From Aradus depressus (taxonomy: Eukaryota > Arthropoda > Insecta > Hemiptera > Aradidae), in contig OY759215.1 of assembly GCA_963662175.1 (NCBI GenBank), positions 29,204,066 to 29,268,065 of the forward strand: DNA of 64,000 bases. Reading direction: 5' to 3'. The translations under genes were made by a program, and so were the position numbers. Shown here in pieces: positions 1-9,600 of the stretch (positions within the stretch are counted from its first letter, which is position 1; each line of letters opens with the position of its first letter). The notes beneath the pieces were generated by a model. That model was not told the origin of the DNA. It did not search any database and was given only the letters and a program-made list of their open reading frames with translations.

Positions 1-394
1 TACAGTCTCTCTTACCATAAGTCTTAAAGGAAGCATGGTTATAGGATCTTGTTCTGTCCCAGCTATACATAGTAGGTATAGGGTAAGTTATGTTATAGGT
101 TATAAATTCATGTGGAGTCAATTGAATTTCATGTTTCCGACCTCCTGATTCCTTTATTGAAAAAAAAAAAAGGTCTGTCTATATGTAGGTTAGGGTGGCC
201 CTTATTTTGAAAAAGTTTAAATTTCTCAGACCTCCACCAGGAATTTTGTTGAGAATGTTAAAAAAAATGACCCCTGAATTTTTTCAAATTTTTTTGACTA
301 TATTAACCCTAAGTTTAGCCTTAAATGGGGATTTTGCGATTCGAGAGACTTTTGATGCGTCGAATGGATTGTTCTGAAATTTCGTATTCTTACG
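1..394. other. AT-rich sequence, no gene seen
   Basis: No coding signature. Includes a short A tract near 159-171 and wording similar to the R repeat family (ttcatgtttccgacctcc near 130) that is common elsewhere in the window, so the left edge is probably an R fragment. Confidence 0.4.
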
Positions 395-924
395 TTTTGG
401 GGGTCACTGAATTCATATTTGATGTCAAAAATCAAGTTTTGACAGTTACAACTTGTCAAAAAATTGTCATTAATTTTAACTATTAAACAATTTTCTCAAA
501 AAATCCATCTGTGATGTGATTTTATAGGTTTTAGAGGTCGCTGATTTCAAATTTGATGTCAAAAAACTGTCGATAATTCAAATTTATATACAATTTAATG
601 AATACATTTTTCAATTATGTGATTATATATGATTTAGAACCGAATATAATAATAGCTGAATTCAAATTTTAATATCAAAAATTGATTTTTGACATTTCCG
701 GTTGTCAAAAAACTGTCGATAATTCAAAATTAAAAACATTATTCTGAATCTATTAATTAGTCTTCCAATGCTATAATTTGTTGTCAAAAATTCATTTTTA
801 CTATTCCAGCTTCCAAAATGATATTTTAAAAATGATTTTATGGAATGAAAAAAGTTTTTTGACAACTGTAACTGTCAAAACTTGATTTTTGACATCAAAT
901 TTGAATTCAGCGACCCCCAAAACA
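395..924. repeat. Inverted repeat (fold-back), about 65-bp arms
   Basis: The left arm at about 395-462 (gggggtcactgaattc and following) returns as its reverse complement at about 855-924 (gaattcagcgaccccc), with few mismatches. The phrase tttgatgtcaaaaa also recurs between the arms, near 555, 660 and 780, so the unit looks internally repetitive. No transposase is seen. A MITE or fold-back element is the likely class. Confidence 0.65.
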
Positions 925-1254
925 CAATCGCACAAGACAGTTTCGTAGTACCTTGTCCACCGTTTGCAGTACCCTTGATCCTCGACTGAGGGGACCAATT
1001 TGTTTACATTTTCCTGAGTTTATCCGAATTTTACCTTCTTATACGTTGAGAAATTTAATAATAATTCGAGGTCGAGTTTCAGAGAAATTACTCGTTTCAA
1101 GGTCCTCTGAACATGTTTTGATCATTTTCAGGTTGATGTGGGGCAAGTAAAGTTGGCTGATGACGAAATCAGAGAACGAGGGACTGAGTGGAGGGGGTAG
1201 ACTCAGAACCACTGTCCCCTGCTCACACATTCCCCTGCTCATCTCACTCTTGAA

Positions 1255-1326
1255 CGTGTCGTCGTTAAATCACCGGCAATGTACTTCCCCAGCAAGAAAT
1301 AACTCCCTCTAAAACTAATTCACCTA
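1255..1326 (-). repeat. R-family repeat fragment
   Basis: Contains the R 3' end in reverse: caccggcaatgtacttcccc. A forward R fragment resumes at about 2100, beyond the Tigger element. Confidence 0.55.
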
Positions 1327-2070
1327 CAGTAAAATCCTTTTATAACGATTTTCCGGATATAACGATGTAAAACCCGTATCTAGTTTGGTTTGCTATTTAA
1401 AAGTGAAGAAATAAATCCGGATATAACGATGTTAGGTATAACGATATTCCGTATAAAACGATCTAAAACATAAGAAAAAGTTGTTTTTTTCATTCCGGTT
1501 ATAACGATATAATTTGTATGTACATACGCACATACATAATTGAGTAAAACAGTATGAGTATTGAACACATGAAAAATACGAACATTATAGAAAAGGGTTT
1601 TAAACACGGTTCTTGTTTACTCTTTCCGAGCGCAATGAGTCATACCATTTCCAAACATACCATTTCCCCCTTGTCGAATATTCTTCGAACTCCCTTCTTC
1701 CCTTCTAGTGCGTATATTCCTAACTTCAGATTAGCCTTTCCTTAGCCTCCATAGGGATCGTGACAGTGTAAAAATTGAATTGAAAATGACTTCGTACAAA
1801 CGTCGCGCATTTTCTATTGAAGAAAAAGTGAAAAACATAAAAAGGATTGAGAAAGGAGAAACAATCAAAAACTTACTGTCTGAGCTTCGAATTTCCCAGT
1901 CTACGATATCGACAATCTGGAAATCGTTTGGAAACGTTTGAAAAAAAAAAAAACCTTAGAAGCAGACAACATCAAGATCTAGAAGAGGCATTTCTTATAA
2001 CAGTTTGGTTCCGGATATAACGATGTATTTTTCTTGGTCCCTTGAATATCGTTATAACCGGATTTTACTG
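1327..2070. mobile_element. Tigger/pogo-like DNA transposon, non-autonomous
   Basis: The ends are inverted (cagtaaaatcc at 1327; ggattttactg ending 2070) and flanked by TA on both sides (1325-1326, 2071-2072), the pogo/Tigger target duplication. The words tataacgat and ccggatataacgatgta recur near both ends in opposite orientation. At 744 bp it is far shorter than an autonomous Tigger. It keeps only the N-terminal fragment of a transposase, at 1786-1941. Confidence 0.85.
1786..1941 (+). pseudogene. Tigger transposase N-terminal fragment (CENP-B-type helix-turn-helix)
   Basis: A 51-residue reading frame starts at ATG 1786 and stops at TGA 1939-1941. It opens with a basic stretch (KRRAFSIEEKVKNIKRIEKG) and continues into a second helix-turn-helix-like segment containing SQSTISTIWK. 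This is the shape of the first DNA-binding helix-turn-helix of pogo/Tigger/CENP-B proteins. The DDE catalytic domain is absent. The TGA is followed at once by an A-rich run and then the 3' inverted repeat, so the coding part was cut by an internal deletion. It may still bind the element ends but cannot transpose alone. Confidence 0.75.
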
Positions 2071-2099
2071 TATTTGACAATAAAGGAACTTCTAAACAC

Positions 2100-2306
2100 T
2101 CATTCGAGTATAACTCAGAAACCTTCATTACTGCTGATATGACTATCGACACAACATTTATTATGAGGATTCAGAAACCCCCATGTAAAACAAATATTAA
2201 TTTTTTCCTCAAACGACGAATTGGTCTTAAAGGGACAGAAAAAACATAGAGGATTAATTACAAAGGAAGTATACTGCAGGTGATTCACCGACAACTATTT
2301 TTACAT
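2100..2306 (+). repeat. R-family repeat fragment
   Basis: Has R vocabulary in order: actcagaaacc, a degenerate tcgacacaacatttattatgagg, then the terminal gtgattcaccgacaac at about 2281-2296 followed by T-rich sequence. Confidence 0.6.
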
Positions 2307-2946
2307 TAAATAAATAGTCTACTTACTGTTTTAGTTACTTTCCTAGAGATCCTCATCTTATAGGTAAAATTTTGAGAATCACTGAAGATGTAGAAGGGAT
2401 CGAAGAATATAAAAAAGGATTGTAGGAAGGAACCTTAGAAGAGGAGGTTCTTTAAATGTATGTTACCTCGAGGTAATTGGAATATTGTTTCCTCTAAAGA
2501 AGTTTTATCGCAGCACTGTTCCACTTTAATAAGATCTCGTCTTCAGTTTCAGTTTCTTCTTTAACTTTTTTTTTTTTCTTTCTCTTCTTTATTTATTTAT
2601 TCCCTGTTTCTTTAAATAAAGGTAATCCGATCGAGGCCCTTGTCCCGTCCTTTGATTTAATTTAGTAGAATTCATCTCAAAATGTATCAGGAATATAAAC
2701 GATAAACCTTTCTCAACTCCTCAGATGACCAACTCAACAAAAATGTCTTCTGGTTTTTCTTTTATTTGTTCTATATTGTTTCCGTACGTTCAGAAAAGTG
2801 CCTTATGTTCTACGGTTATAAGCACACAAATAACAGTTCCTATTGAAACACAATGAGCATTGTTTCGATACATTATCTAATGCCAATTGCTGTGAACACT
2901 TATCTGCTAATACCCAGTTTTACAGAAAACATAGTATTTACATATA
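2307..2946. other. AT-rich unique-looking sequence
   Basis: No convincing reading frame, inverted repeat or known repeat seen. Contains a T-rich tract near 2560-2580. Confidence 0.4.
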
Positions 2947-3943
2947 CCGGGTGATTCATTTAACCTAAAAAACAAGAATAAGTCGAAAAATAAGCTTCAT
3001 CGAAAAAAATTGTTCAAACAAAAGTTGCAGGGTTTAAAGAGGGACATATAATGGTAATACGAAATTTAACCTCGAGTGGCGTTTTCAGGGTTAAATCAAG
3101 GGCAACTTCGATTTTTTCAATGGAAACCCATAGTTTTAATTGCATACTTGTATTCTACGTAAAAAAATACGTATCTTTTGTAGGAAAACTTTTGTTTGAA
3201 AATGTCAATTTTTTATGGTTTTGAGAATTTAAAAACACAAATTTGATGCACAAAGAAATAAACATAGATTAAATTAAAATGAATGTTATTGTAACAAAGA
3301 ATCAATATTTTACACAAAATTTTGAAAACAAATTTTAATTGAATAATTTCACACCACTTATCAACAATTAATTATCATCTTAATAAATGTTCAAAATGAT
3401 GTCCCTGAACTTCAATACATTATTCAACACGTGTAACGAAACATTGCACCGTCCTTAATAAAGTTTTTCTGTCAATTTCTCGACATGCATTTCTGATTCT
3501 CTCTTTCATATTTTCAGTTGTAGTTGGCACATTTTTGTATTCTTGTTCTTTTAAATATCCCCATAGAAAAAAATCTGGCGAAGTTAAGTCCGGTGACCTA
3601 GCTGGCCAGTTTACTGGACCAACTCGACCAATCCATCGGTTAGGATAGTCTCGTTTCTTATATTCTCAAAAGCATAAAAAATTGACATTTTCAAACGAAA
3701 CTTTTCCTACAAAAGATACGTATTTTTTTACGTAGAATACAAGTATGCAATTAAAACTATGGGTTCCTATTGAAAAAATCGAAGTTGCCGTTGATTTGAC
3801 CCTGAAAACGCCATTCAAGGTTAAATTTCGTATTACCATTATATGCCCCCCTTTAAACCCTGCAACTTTTGTTTGAACAATTTTTTTCGATAAAGCTTAT
3901 TTTTCGATTTATTCTTGTTTTTCAGGTTATATGAATCACCCGG
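2947..3943. mobile_element. Mariner/Tc1-superfamily element with about 280-bp inverted repeats
   Basis: The ends are ccgggtgattcat at 2947 and atgaatcacccgg ending 3943, each flanked by TATA (2943-2946, 3944-3947), consistent with TA-target insertion. The arms are unusually long, about 2947-3227 and 3662-3943, and match with scattered differences. The 435-bp centre holds part of a transposase on the minus strand. The element looks like an internally deleted, snapped-back copy that needs a transposase from elsewhere. Confidence 0.8.
3378..3653 (-). pseudogene. Mariner-like (IS630/Tc1) transposase C-terminal fragment
   Basis: The reverse strand encodes about 92 residues with the hallmark NWPARSPDLTSPDFFLWGYL, the segment around the last catalytic acidic residue of mariner-type DDE/D transposases (SPDL...DFFLW). 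The downstream helices (EIDRKTLLRTVQCFVTRVE) are also family-like. One in-frame TAA interrupts the frame near 3421, followed by more family-like residues (CIEVQGHHFEHLL), so the stop is a point mutation within otherwise conserved sequence. The N-terminal DNA-binding region and first catalytic residues are missing, and the frame abuts the right inverted arm. A dead copy. Confidence 0.8.
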
Positions 3944-3953
3944 TATATAAGAT

Positions 3954-3982
3954 ATATGTATATATATATATATATATATATA
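3954..3982. repeat. TA microsatellite
   Basis: Run of alternating T and A just outside the mariner-like element. Confidence 0.8.
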
Positions 3983-4121
3983 ACATTATTTATATAATAA
4001 ACACGTATTCTTAGAAAAGAAAAGTTTTAATTTTGTGTACTTGAAAAAATAAAAAGTAAATAAAACAAACTTATTATTTTTTTTTTTGAAATATTGTCTA
4101 TTCCACTAAAGATATATATAC

Positions 4122-4168
4122 ATATATAACTACCGGTTTCGGCTTTATACCATCGTCAGGTCTAGTTA
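4122..4168 (-). ncRNA. Hammerhead-ribozyme-like motif, family D, minus copy
   Basis: Read on the minus strand: core CTGACGA (4159-4153), a GG...CC stem II with a large loop, GAAA (4140-4137), then a 6-nt self-complementary stem III (ACCGGT, 4137-4132) and A17 at 4131. Predicted cleavage is between 4131 and 4130. Stem I is short (about 3 pairs next to the core). Confidence 0.55.
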
Positions 4169-4179
4169 TGAACCTAGAC

Positions 4180-4226
4180 GATGGTAGACCTGACGATGGT
4201 ATAAAGCCGAAACCGGTAGTTATATA
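4180..4226 (+). ncRNA. Hammerhead-ribozyme-like motif, family D, plus copy
   Basis: Core CTGACGA 4190-4196, stem II and loop 4197-4208, GAAA 4209-4212, self-complementary ACCGGT 4212-4217, A17 at 4218. Predicted cleavage is 4218/4219. Stem I pairs 4219-4221 with 4187-4189. The loopless stem III suggests activity, if any, as a dimer. Confidence 0.55.
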
Positions 4227-4299
4227 TGTATATATATCTTTAGTGGAATAGACAATATTTCAAAAATAAGTTTGTTTTATTTATTTATTACAAGTTTCC

Positions 4300-4568
4300 A
4301 CAATATGTCCGCGTTTCTCAACTTAGAAGTTGAAAATAAAAAGTGTTTATTGTTAATATCTTACGTTTGTTAAACTTAACGTTTGAACACATATTTTATT
4401 TAAAACGAATTATTTTATTGCTAAATGAAAGATTTTCTATATTTATAGCTATAAATTCTTGAAGACAATAAAAACATTTAAATTTAAAATGTTTATTTTA
4501 GAGCAAACGTCTATTAGGGAAAGAAATTATTTTCTCATTGTTCATAAATAATAAAATAATTATTATAT
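4300..4568 (+). repeat. Left half of a family G repeat, split by the errantivirus
   Basis: From about 4430, short phrases such as aatgttta.tttagag and attgttca.aa.aataa match the upstream part of another family G copy at about 29380-29460, and the copy resumes at 12081. Nothing recognisable at 4300-4430. Confidence 0.5.
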
Positions 4569-4765
4569 AGTTAAGTGACACCTAACTACAAAAAGCATAG
4601 ACTCAGCATCAGCACTTTTAGAAACAATATAACGGCGTTCGACTGCCGCGCGCTCAGTCTATTGAGTTCCGTCTTGCTGTTCACAACACCTTTACTTTGT
4701 AATTTTTCTGTATTTTAATAAAAGTTATTTTTTAAAAACTACTTTGTTGAATTCAGAACTTAATT
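4569..4765 (+). repeat. 5' LTR of the errantivirus
   Basis: Starts AGTTAAGTGACACC and ends CTTAATT; the same 197 bp recur at 11884-12080. Contains a TATA-like AATATAA (4626-4632), an insect initiator TCAGT (4654-4658) and AATAAA (4717-4722). Confidence 0.95.
4626..4658 (+). promoter_or_regulatory. LTR core promoter: TATA-like box and initiator
   Basis: AATATAA at 4626-4632 lies about 28 bp upstream of TCAGT at 4654-4658. TCAGT matches the insect initiator, so transcription probably starts near A4656. The spacing fits a RNA polymerase II core promoter. Inferred from motif and spacing only. Confidence 0.6.
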
Positions 4766-4782
4766 GGCGCTGCGGACAGGAT
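4765..4782 (+). promoter_or_regulatory. Primer-binding site, Ser-tRNA type
   Basis: TGGCGCTGCGGACAGG starts at the LTR edge. It would pair with a tRNA 3' end reading ...CCGCAGCG-CCA, with discriminator G as in eukaryotic Ser tRNAs. The 17.6/297 group is known to use Ser tRNA. The exact tRNA was not checked. Confidence 0.7.
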
Positions 4783-4980
4783 CTCGCGAGTGATTTTAGT
4801 GGTGTTTCTCCATTGATCATTTGAATCTTAATTCTTCACGCGGGATTCGAACTTATTTCAGTAATTGTGATCTTAGTGACAGTGCTTTGGCCCATTGGTG
4901 GAAATTCATTATTTCCGGCGACCAAACAGAAGACGGACAACTCTACTTTAGACCCAAGGACCTCCACAAGGGTATCTGCG

Positions 4981-5000
4981 ATGTACATCATCCAACTCCT
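4981..5000 (+). CDS. env leader exon (coding) and overlapping 7-codon upstream ORF
   Basis: ATG 4981 is the first ATG anywhere in the leader, counting from the LTR start. In unspliced RNA it opens a 7-codon ORF that stops at TAA 5002-5004, inside the splice donor (GTAAGT at 5001-5006). In spliced RNA the donor 5000/5001 and acceptor 10282/10283 keep this ATG in frame with env, and the junction lies within a hydrophobic N-terminal segment suited to a signal peptide. Start codons in the leader exon fit the spliced env messages known for errantiviruses. Splicing is inferred from consensus sites and frame, not shown. Confidence 0.7.
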
Positions 5001-5006
5001 GTAAGT
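5001..5006 (+). promoter_or_regulatory. Splice donor for env mRNA
   Basis: CT|GTAAGT is a strong donor consensus, 20 nt after the leader ATG. It pairs in phase with the acceptor at 10281-10282. The TAA inside it also ends the upstream ORF of the unspliced RNA. Confidence 0.7.
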
Positions 5007-5270
5007 CCTTGCCTTATTTATCCTTAACTTTAGGTAATCATTTTGAACCAAATTTATCCATTTTTTTATAATCTTGAATAATTAAAAAAATAAATAAAAT
5101 AAAATAAAATAATAATAAAATAAATACTTAATAATAATAATATCTTTTAAATTTTAAATAATTCATAATTAGATAGATAAGTTTCTTAAATTGTATAGAA
5201 AAAAAAAAAACATTTCTTATTTTAATAGAGAAACTTAGGAAATCTTTAATCTTTATTTCTTTATTTGCAC

Positions 5271-6638
5271 ATGAATTCAGCACAAGTAGAACTAATTGCA
5301 GATAATACCCAGTTACTTGAACAAATTAGAAATAATTCAAATAGACCGCTTGTTCAACCTGCTAAATTTATTATTAATAAAAATCAAACTAATACAAATA
5401 TGTCTCCCCCAGTACTCGAACCAACACCTGTCGCCCCCACACAAACCGAGCTTCAGTTGCTAATCAATTCTCTACCTCAGTATTCACCCGGAGATAATTT
5501 ATCGATTTTTATTACGGAAGTAGAAAACTTGAATAAACATTTAGAAAACAGACTGACACCCGACTTACAGTACATAGTAAATTGCTCGATCAAATCAAAA
5601 ATAAAAGGTGAAGCTAGGGACTTTTTAAGTTACCTTGCTGCTGACAACTGGACCGAAATCAAGAAAACTTTGTTACAAAAATACGGAGATCAGAGATCGG
5701 AGGACGTACTTCTAACCAACTTGAAACAGACCGTACAACAACGAAACGAGACTTACATGGACTTTTACGCTAGACTCGTCAAAAATTATAACAATGTATT
5801 ACAAAATATAATGCTTAACGTAGAAGAGCCAAATTACTTAGCCTTTAAAAAATTTGAATATACCAAACTAGCAACAAAGACATTCCAAATAGGATTGTTA
5901 GAACCTTACCGGTCCTTCCTCAGTCATTTTGAGCTAAGCTCACTGGAGGGATGCATAAATAAATGCCAACTCCTTGACAATCGTCAAAGCGAATGGGACT
6001 ACACAGAATTCATTCGTAGGACCCAGGGAACTTCAAAGCCTCCGCCCCAACTTAAACCTATTCAGATTCATTCAGTACAACCGCCTGGATATCCAAACCT
6101 TTATGGATATAATCCTAGACCAAATCCCAACGTGCTAGGGTATCGTATGATGCCACCTATGCAACAACGGGCCATCCAACACCCACAATATAAGCAAGGT
6201 CAGCAAAACCTACTTAGACCTCCTCCACTTCCCCCCATACAAGGTCAACAACAGTTTACCCCAAGATTTCCTGTTAGACCAGCATCTGGAATGTACCAGA
6301 ATGCTAGACCAAAACCAACCCCTATGTCTATTCAATCCAGGGTAAACACTCAACAATTTAACCGTAATAGACCTTGGACTAACACTCCGCCCGTGCCAAT
6401 GGACGTAAATACATTGGAAACGGACCTCACCGATTATAATCCTTATTTTTATTATGATGATGGAAATTACACATACCAACCCTATGAAGAAGGAGACGTA
6501 GGTCAGAGCGAAATAGACTTAACCAACCCTCACTTGACCACCCCCCACATTGAGGAACCAGACGAACAAACCGAACAAATTGAACCAACTGAAAATGTAA
6601 ATTTTTGGGAACCAGCCTCAGAACTGCCGACCACGTAG
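5271..6638 (+). CDS. gag: Errantivirus Gag polyprotein
   Basis: 455 residues from ATG 5271 to the stop at 6636-6638. The only ATG upstream in the leader is the short one at 4981, so Gag is presumably reached by reinitiation or leaky scanning. Residues about 45-230 (QYSPGDNL..., ...LQKYGDQRSEDVLL...) match the helical capsid region of gypsy-type Gag. The C-terminal third is rich in Pro, Gln and Asn (about 255-380) and then acidic. No CCHC zinc knuckle is visible, as is usual for several insect errantiviruses. Gag forms the particle and packages RNA. It ends 34 nt beyond the -1 frameshift site, so most ribosomes should stop at 6638. Confidence 0.9.
   Translation: MNSAQVELIADNTQLLEQIRNNSNRPLVQPAKFIINKNQTNTNMSPPVLEPTPVAPTQTELQLLINSLPQYSPGDNLSIFITEVENLNKHLENRLTPDLQYIVNCSIKSKIKGEARDFLSYLAADNWTEIKKTLLQKYGDQRSEDVLLTNLKQTVQQRNETYMDFYARLVKNYNNVLQNIMLNVEEPNYLAFKKFEYTKLATKTFQIGLLEPYRSFLSHFELSSLEGCINKCQLLDNRQSEWDYTEFIRRTQGTSKPPPQLKPIQIHSVQPPGYPNLYGYNPRPNPNVLGYRMMPPMQQRAIQHPQYKQGQQNLLRPPPLPPIQGQQQFTPRFPVRPASGMYQNARPKPTPMSIQSRVNTQQFNRNRPWTNTPPVPMDVNTLETDLTDYNPYFYYDDGNYTYQPYEEGDVGQSEIDLTNPHLTTPHIEEPDEQTEQIEPTENVNFWEPASELPTT
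6599..6605 (+). promoter_or_regulatory. -1 ribosomal frameshift heptamer
   Basis: AAATTTT is read in the gag frame as A AAT TTT, the X XXY YYZ pattern of -1 slippery sites. Slipping back one base puts the next codon at 6605, the first codon of the pol frame. The pol frame is open only from 6593, after a TGA at 6590-6592, and has no nearby ATG, so Pol must come from frameshifting. I did not fold the downstream RNA for a stimulatory structure. Confidence 0.8.
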
Positions 6639-9600
6639 ACCTTAATTGCTTAAATTCCAAACCCAAATTACCTTTTCTATATTTACCTCAGACTAACTTA
6701 AAAATTTTAATCGATTCAGGAGCCTCAAACTCAGTCATTAATACACAACCTGCTTTTGAAAAATTCTCTCAATATCTGTTCAAAAAACCATTCAGCATTA
6801 CTGGATTGTTAAACAAGAAATCAGCTGATGACAACGTTAAAGCCCCTCTATTATCAGAACTTGGTATTCATGAATCAATCAATTTCCACGTAATTGACTG
6901 GCACAAACATTTCGACGCACTAATAGGTAGCGAAGATCTAGAAAGACTTGGAGCGATCATAGATTATAGAAATAACACACTCAAAATCGCGAATCAGGAA
7001 ATTCCATTCCTCCTAGGATATACTTCCCAGTCAATCAAACCTTGCAAAGTGTTTGTAAATAATTATGTCAGAATACCGGTGACACAAGAACAAGGTGATG
7101 TATGTCTCCCAGAGATAAAACTTACCAACGACATTACGATTCCCGAATCTTTAGTTACTATACGCAATGGCTTTTGTCTAGTACCTATAGATGTAAACAA
7201 TACAGAGATTTATTTTGACGAACGAATTCCTGTCACACCTATCTCAGTCACAGATATAGAATACCCACAGCCTTCTAAATCTTCCAAATTAAAAGTTTCT
7301 GAAGCAATTAGGACGTCACACTTGAATGGAGAAGAGAAACGAGCCATACTCAATATTTGTAGACAGTTCAAAGACACCTTTTATGACGATGAAGAGGGAT
7401 TACCTTTCTCCAATTCTGTCAAACACAAAATTAGGACAACAGACGAAGACCCAGTATACGTAAAATCTTTTAGACACCCATACCACATGATGACCGAGAT
7501 TCAGAGACAAATACAGAAACTTTTGGACAATAAAATCATTCGACCGTCAATATCGCCTTACAGTGCTCCCGTATGGATCGTACCGAAGAAAATGGACGCA
7601 TCCGGTGAACGAAAGTTTAGAATGGTGATAGACTACAGAAAGCTTAATGAGAAGACAATTGAAGATCGTTACCCCCTCCCGCGAATAGACGAAATTTTAG
7701 ATAACTTGGGTAAATGCCAATATATTAGCACTCTTGACCTAGCTCAAGGATTTCATGAGATAGAGATGGACCCCGGATCAATAGAAAAGACAGCTTTTAC
7801 AGTAAACAATGGACATTATGAATACCTCAGGATGCCATTTGGTCTCAAGAATGCACCAAGCACATTCCAAAGGGTGATGGATAATGTTTTACGCGAGTAC
7901 TTATACAAATTCTGTTTCGTTTACATGGACGATATTGTAATTTTCAGTAAATCGCTAGATGAACATTGTCAACATTTGAGGAATGTATTTCAAAAATTAC
8001 GAACATTTAATCTCAGAGTCCAACTAGACAAATCCGAATTCTTGAGAAAAGAAGTTCAGTTTTTAGGTCATGTCGTGACCCCGGATGGTATTAAACCAAA
8101 CCCAACGAAAATAGAAGCTATAGAAAAATATCCCATACCGCGAACTACGTCAGCAATAAAATCATTTCTAGGACTAATAGGATATTACAGACGTTTTATT
8201 TCCAATTTTGCCAAAATAGTAGCACCAATGAGCAAATGCCTCAAGAAAGGATCAAAACTGGACCCGAATGATCCAGACTACGTACAAGCCTTCCAACAAT
8301 GTAAAGAATTATTAACAAATTCACCTATTTTAGCTTACCCAGACCTGTCAAAACCATTTCTTCTTACAACCGATGCATCTAATGTTGCAATAGGAAGTGT
8401 TCTATCTCAGAATAATAGACCTATTGGATTTTACTCCAGAGTCCTCAACAGTGCAGAAAAAAATTACTCCACAATTGAAAAAGAACTACTGGCTATCATA
8501 GACTCTACAAAACATTTCCGACCATACCTATACGGTAAGAGATTTACTATAGAAACTGATCATAAACCTTTAGTTTGGCTGTACAAAATAAAAGAACCAA
8601 ACTCTCGTCTTATCAGATGGAAAATAAAACTGGAAGAGTTTGACTTTGAGATCCAGTACAAGAAAGGGAAAGAAAACTTTGTAGCAGACGCCCTATCAAG
8701 AATTGAAATTAATAACTTTGATGACGAAGAAGCCGACGATTCAATGTCAATCCAGGTATGTTTGGACGAAGGGGACGCCAATCAGCTGCGCAGAGAAGCT
8801 CAGGCACTCTCAAACAATGATCTGGATGAAATACTAAATCAACCCCCAGATAACAGTGAACAGTATCAAGAAATAATACAAGATCTTGAAAAAACATTAG
8901 ACGAACAAGACAATGACACTGATCTGGAAACCGTGCACTCAACTGATGGAGACACTGGAAAAACTGTCCCTATCAGCGAAAGACCACTAAATGTTTTCAC
9001 CAACCGAATTATATTTAGCATCGGAGAAACTCGTAAAAGTAGATTAACTAGACCTTTCAATAGGATGACTCACTTCGCAACTATCAGAAGAAGCGCTATG
9101 GAAGAGGACCTCTCCATTCTCCTCAAACAAATCATAAGACCAGACCAAAATTTCGGTATATATTTTAAGGACGAAATAATTCATAAACCGTTCCTTGACC
9201 TTGTATACAAGATATTTAATAATTCAATAAAAATATTTATCTGTACGAAATTCTGTCAAGATGTAACCGATGAAGACAGACAAAATAACATTGTAATGGA
9301 ATATCACGACCAAAACCACAACGGTATAAACGAAACCCTGAACCAATTAAAGGAAAAATATTTCTGGCCAAAAATGAAGGATACCATCAGTAGTGTCATC
9401 AATATCTGTGATCTATGTCAACGATCGAAGTATGAAAGAAGACCGTACGACCTAAAACTTTCAGGACCAATGACGGCTCAAAGACCATTTGAGGTCATCC
9501 ATATTGACACCTTCTCTTTCGATGGCTCAAAATTTCTAACAATAATCGATTTATTTTCTCGCTACGCTCAGGCATACCTTATCAAAGATGGAACTAGTCT

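Larger units (their letters stand above)
4088..4261. repeat. Palindromic element with two divergent hammerhead-like motifs (family D)
   Basis: Two 75-bp arms (4088-4162, 4187-4261) are reverse complements with no difference I can see, around a 24-bp centre. Outer flanks continue as a weaker inverted repeat (tttgttttattt on the right). Each arm carries one hammerhead-like motif pointing outward. Confidence 0.85.

Noticed and set aside
4821..5027. 68-codon open frame in the errantivirus leader
   Set aside because: It starts with TTG, not ATG, and spans the splice donor; the first ATG in the leader (4981) is in another frame.
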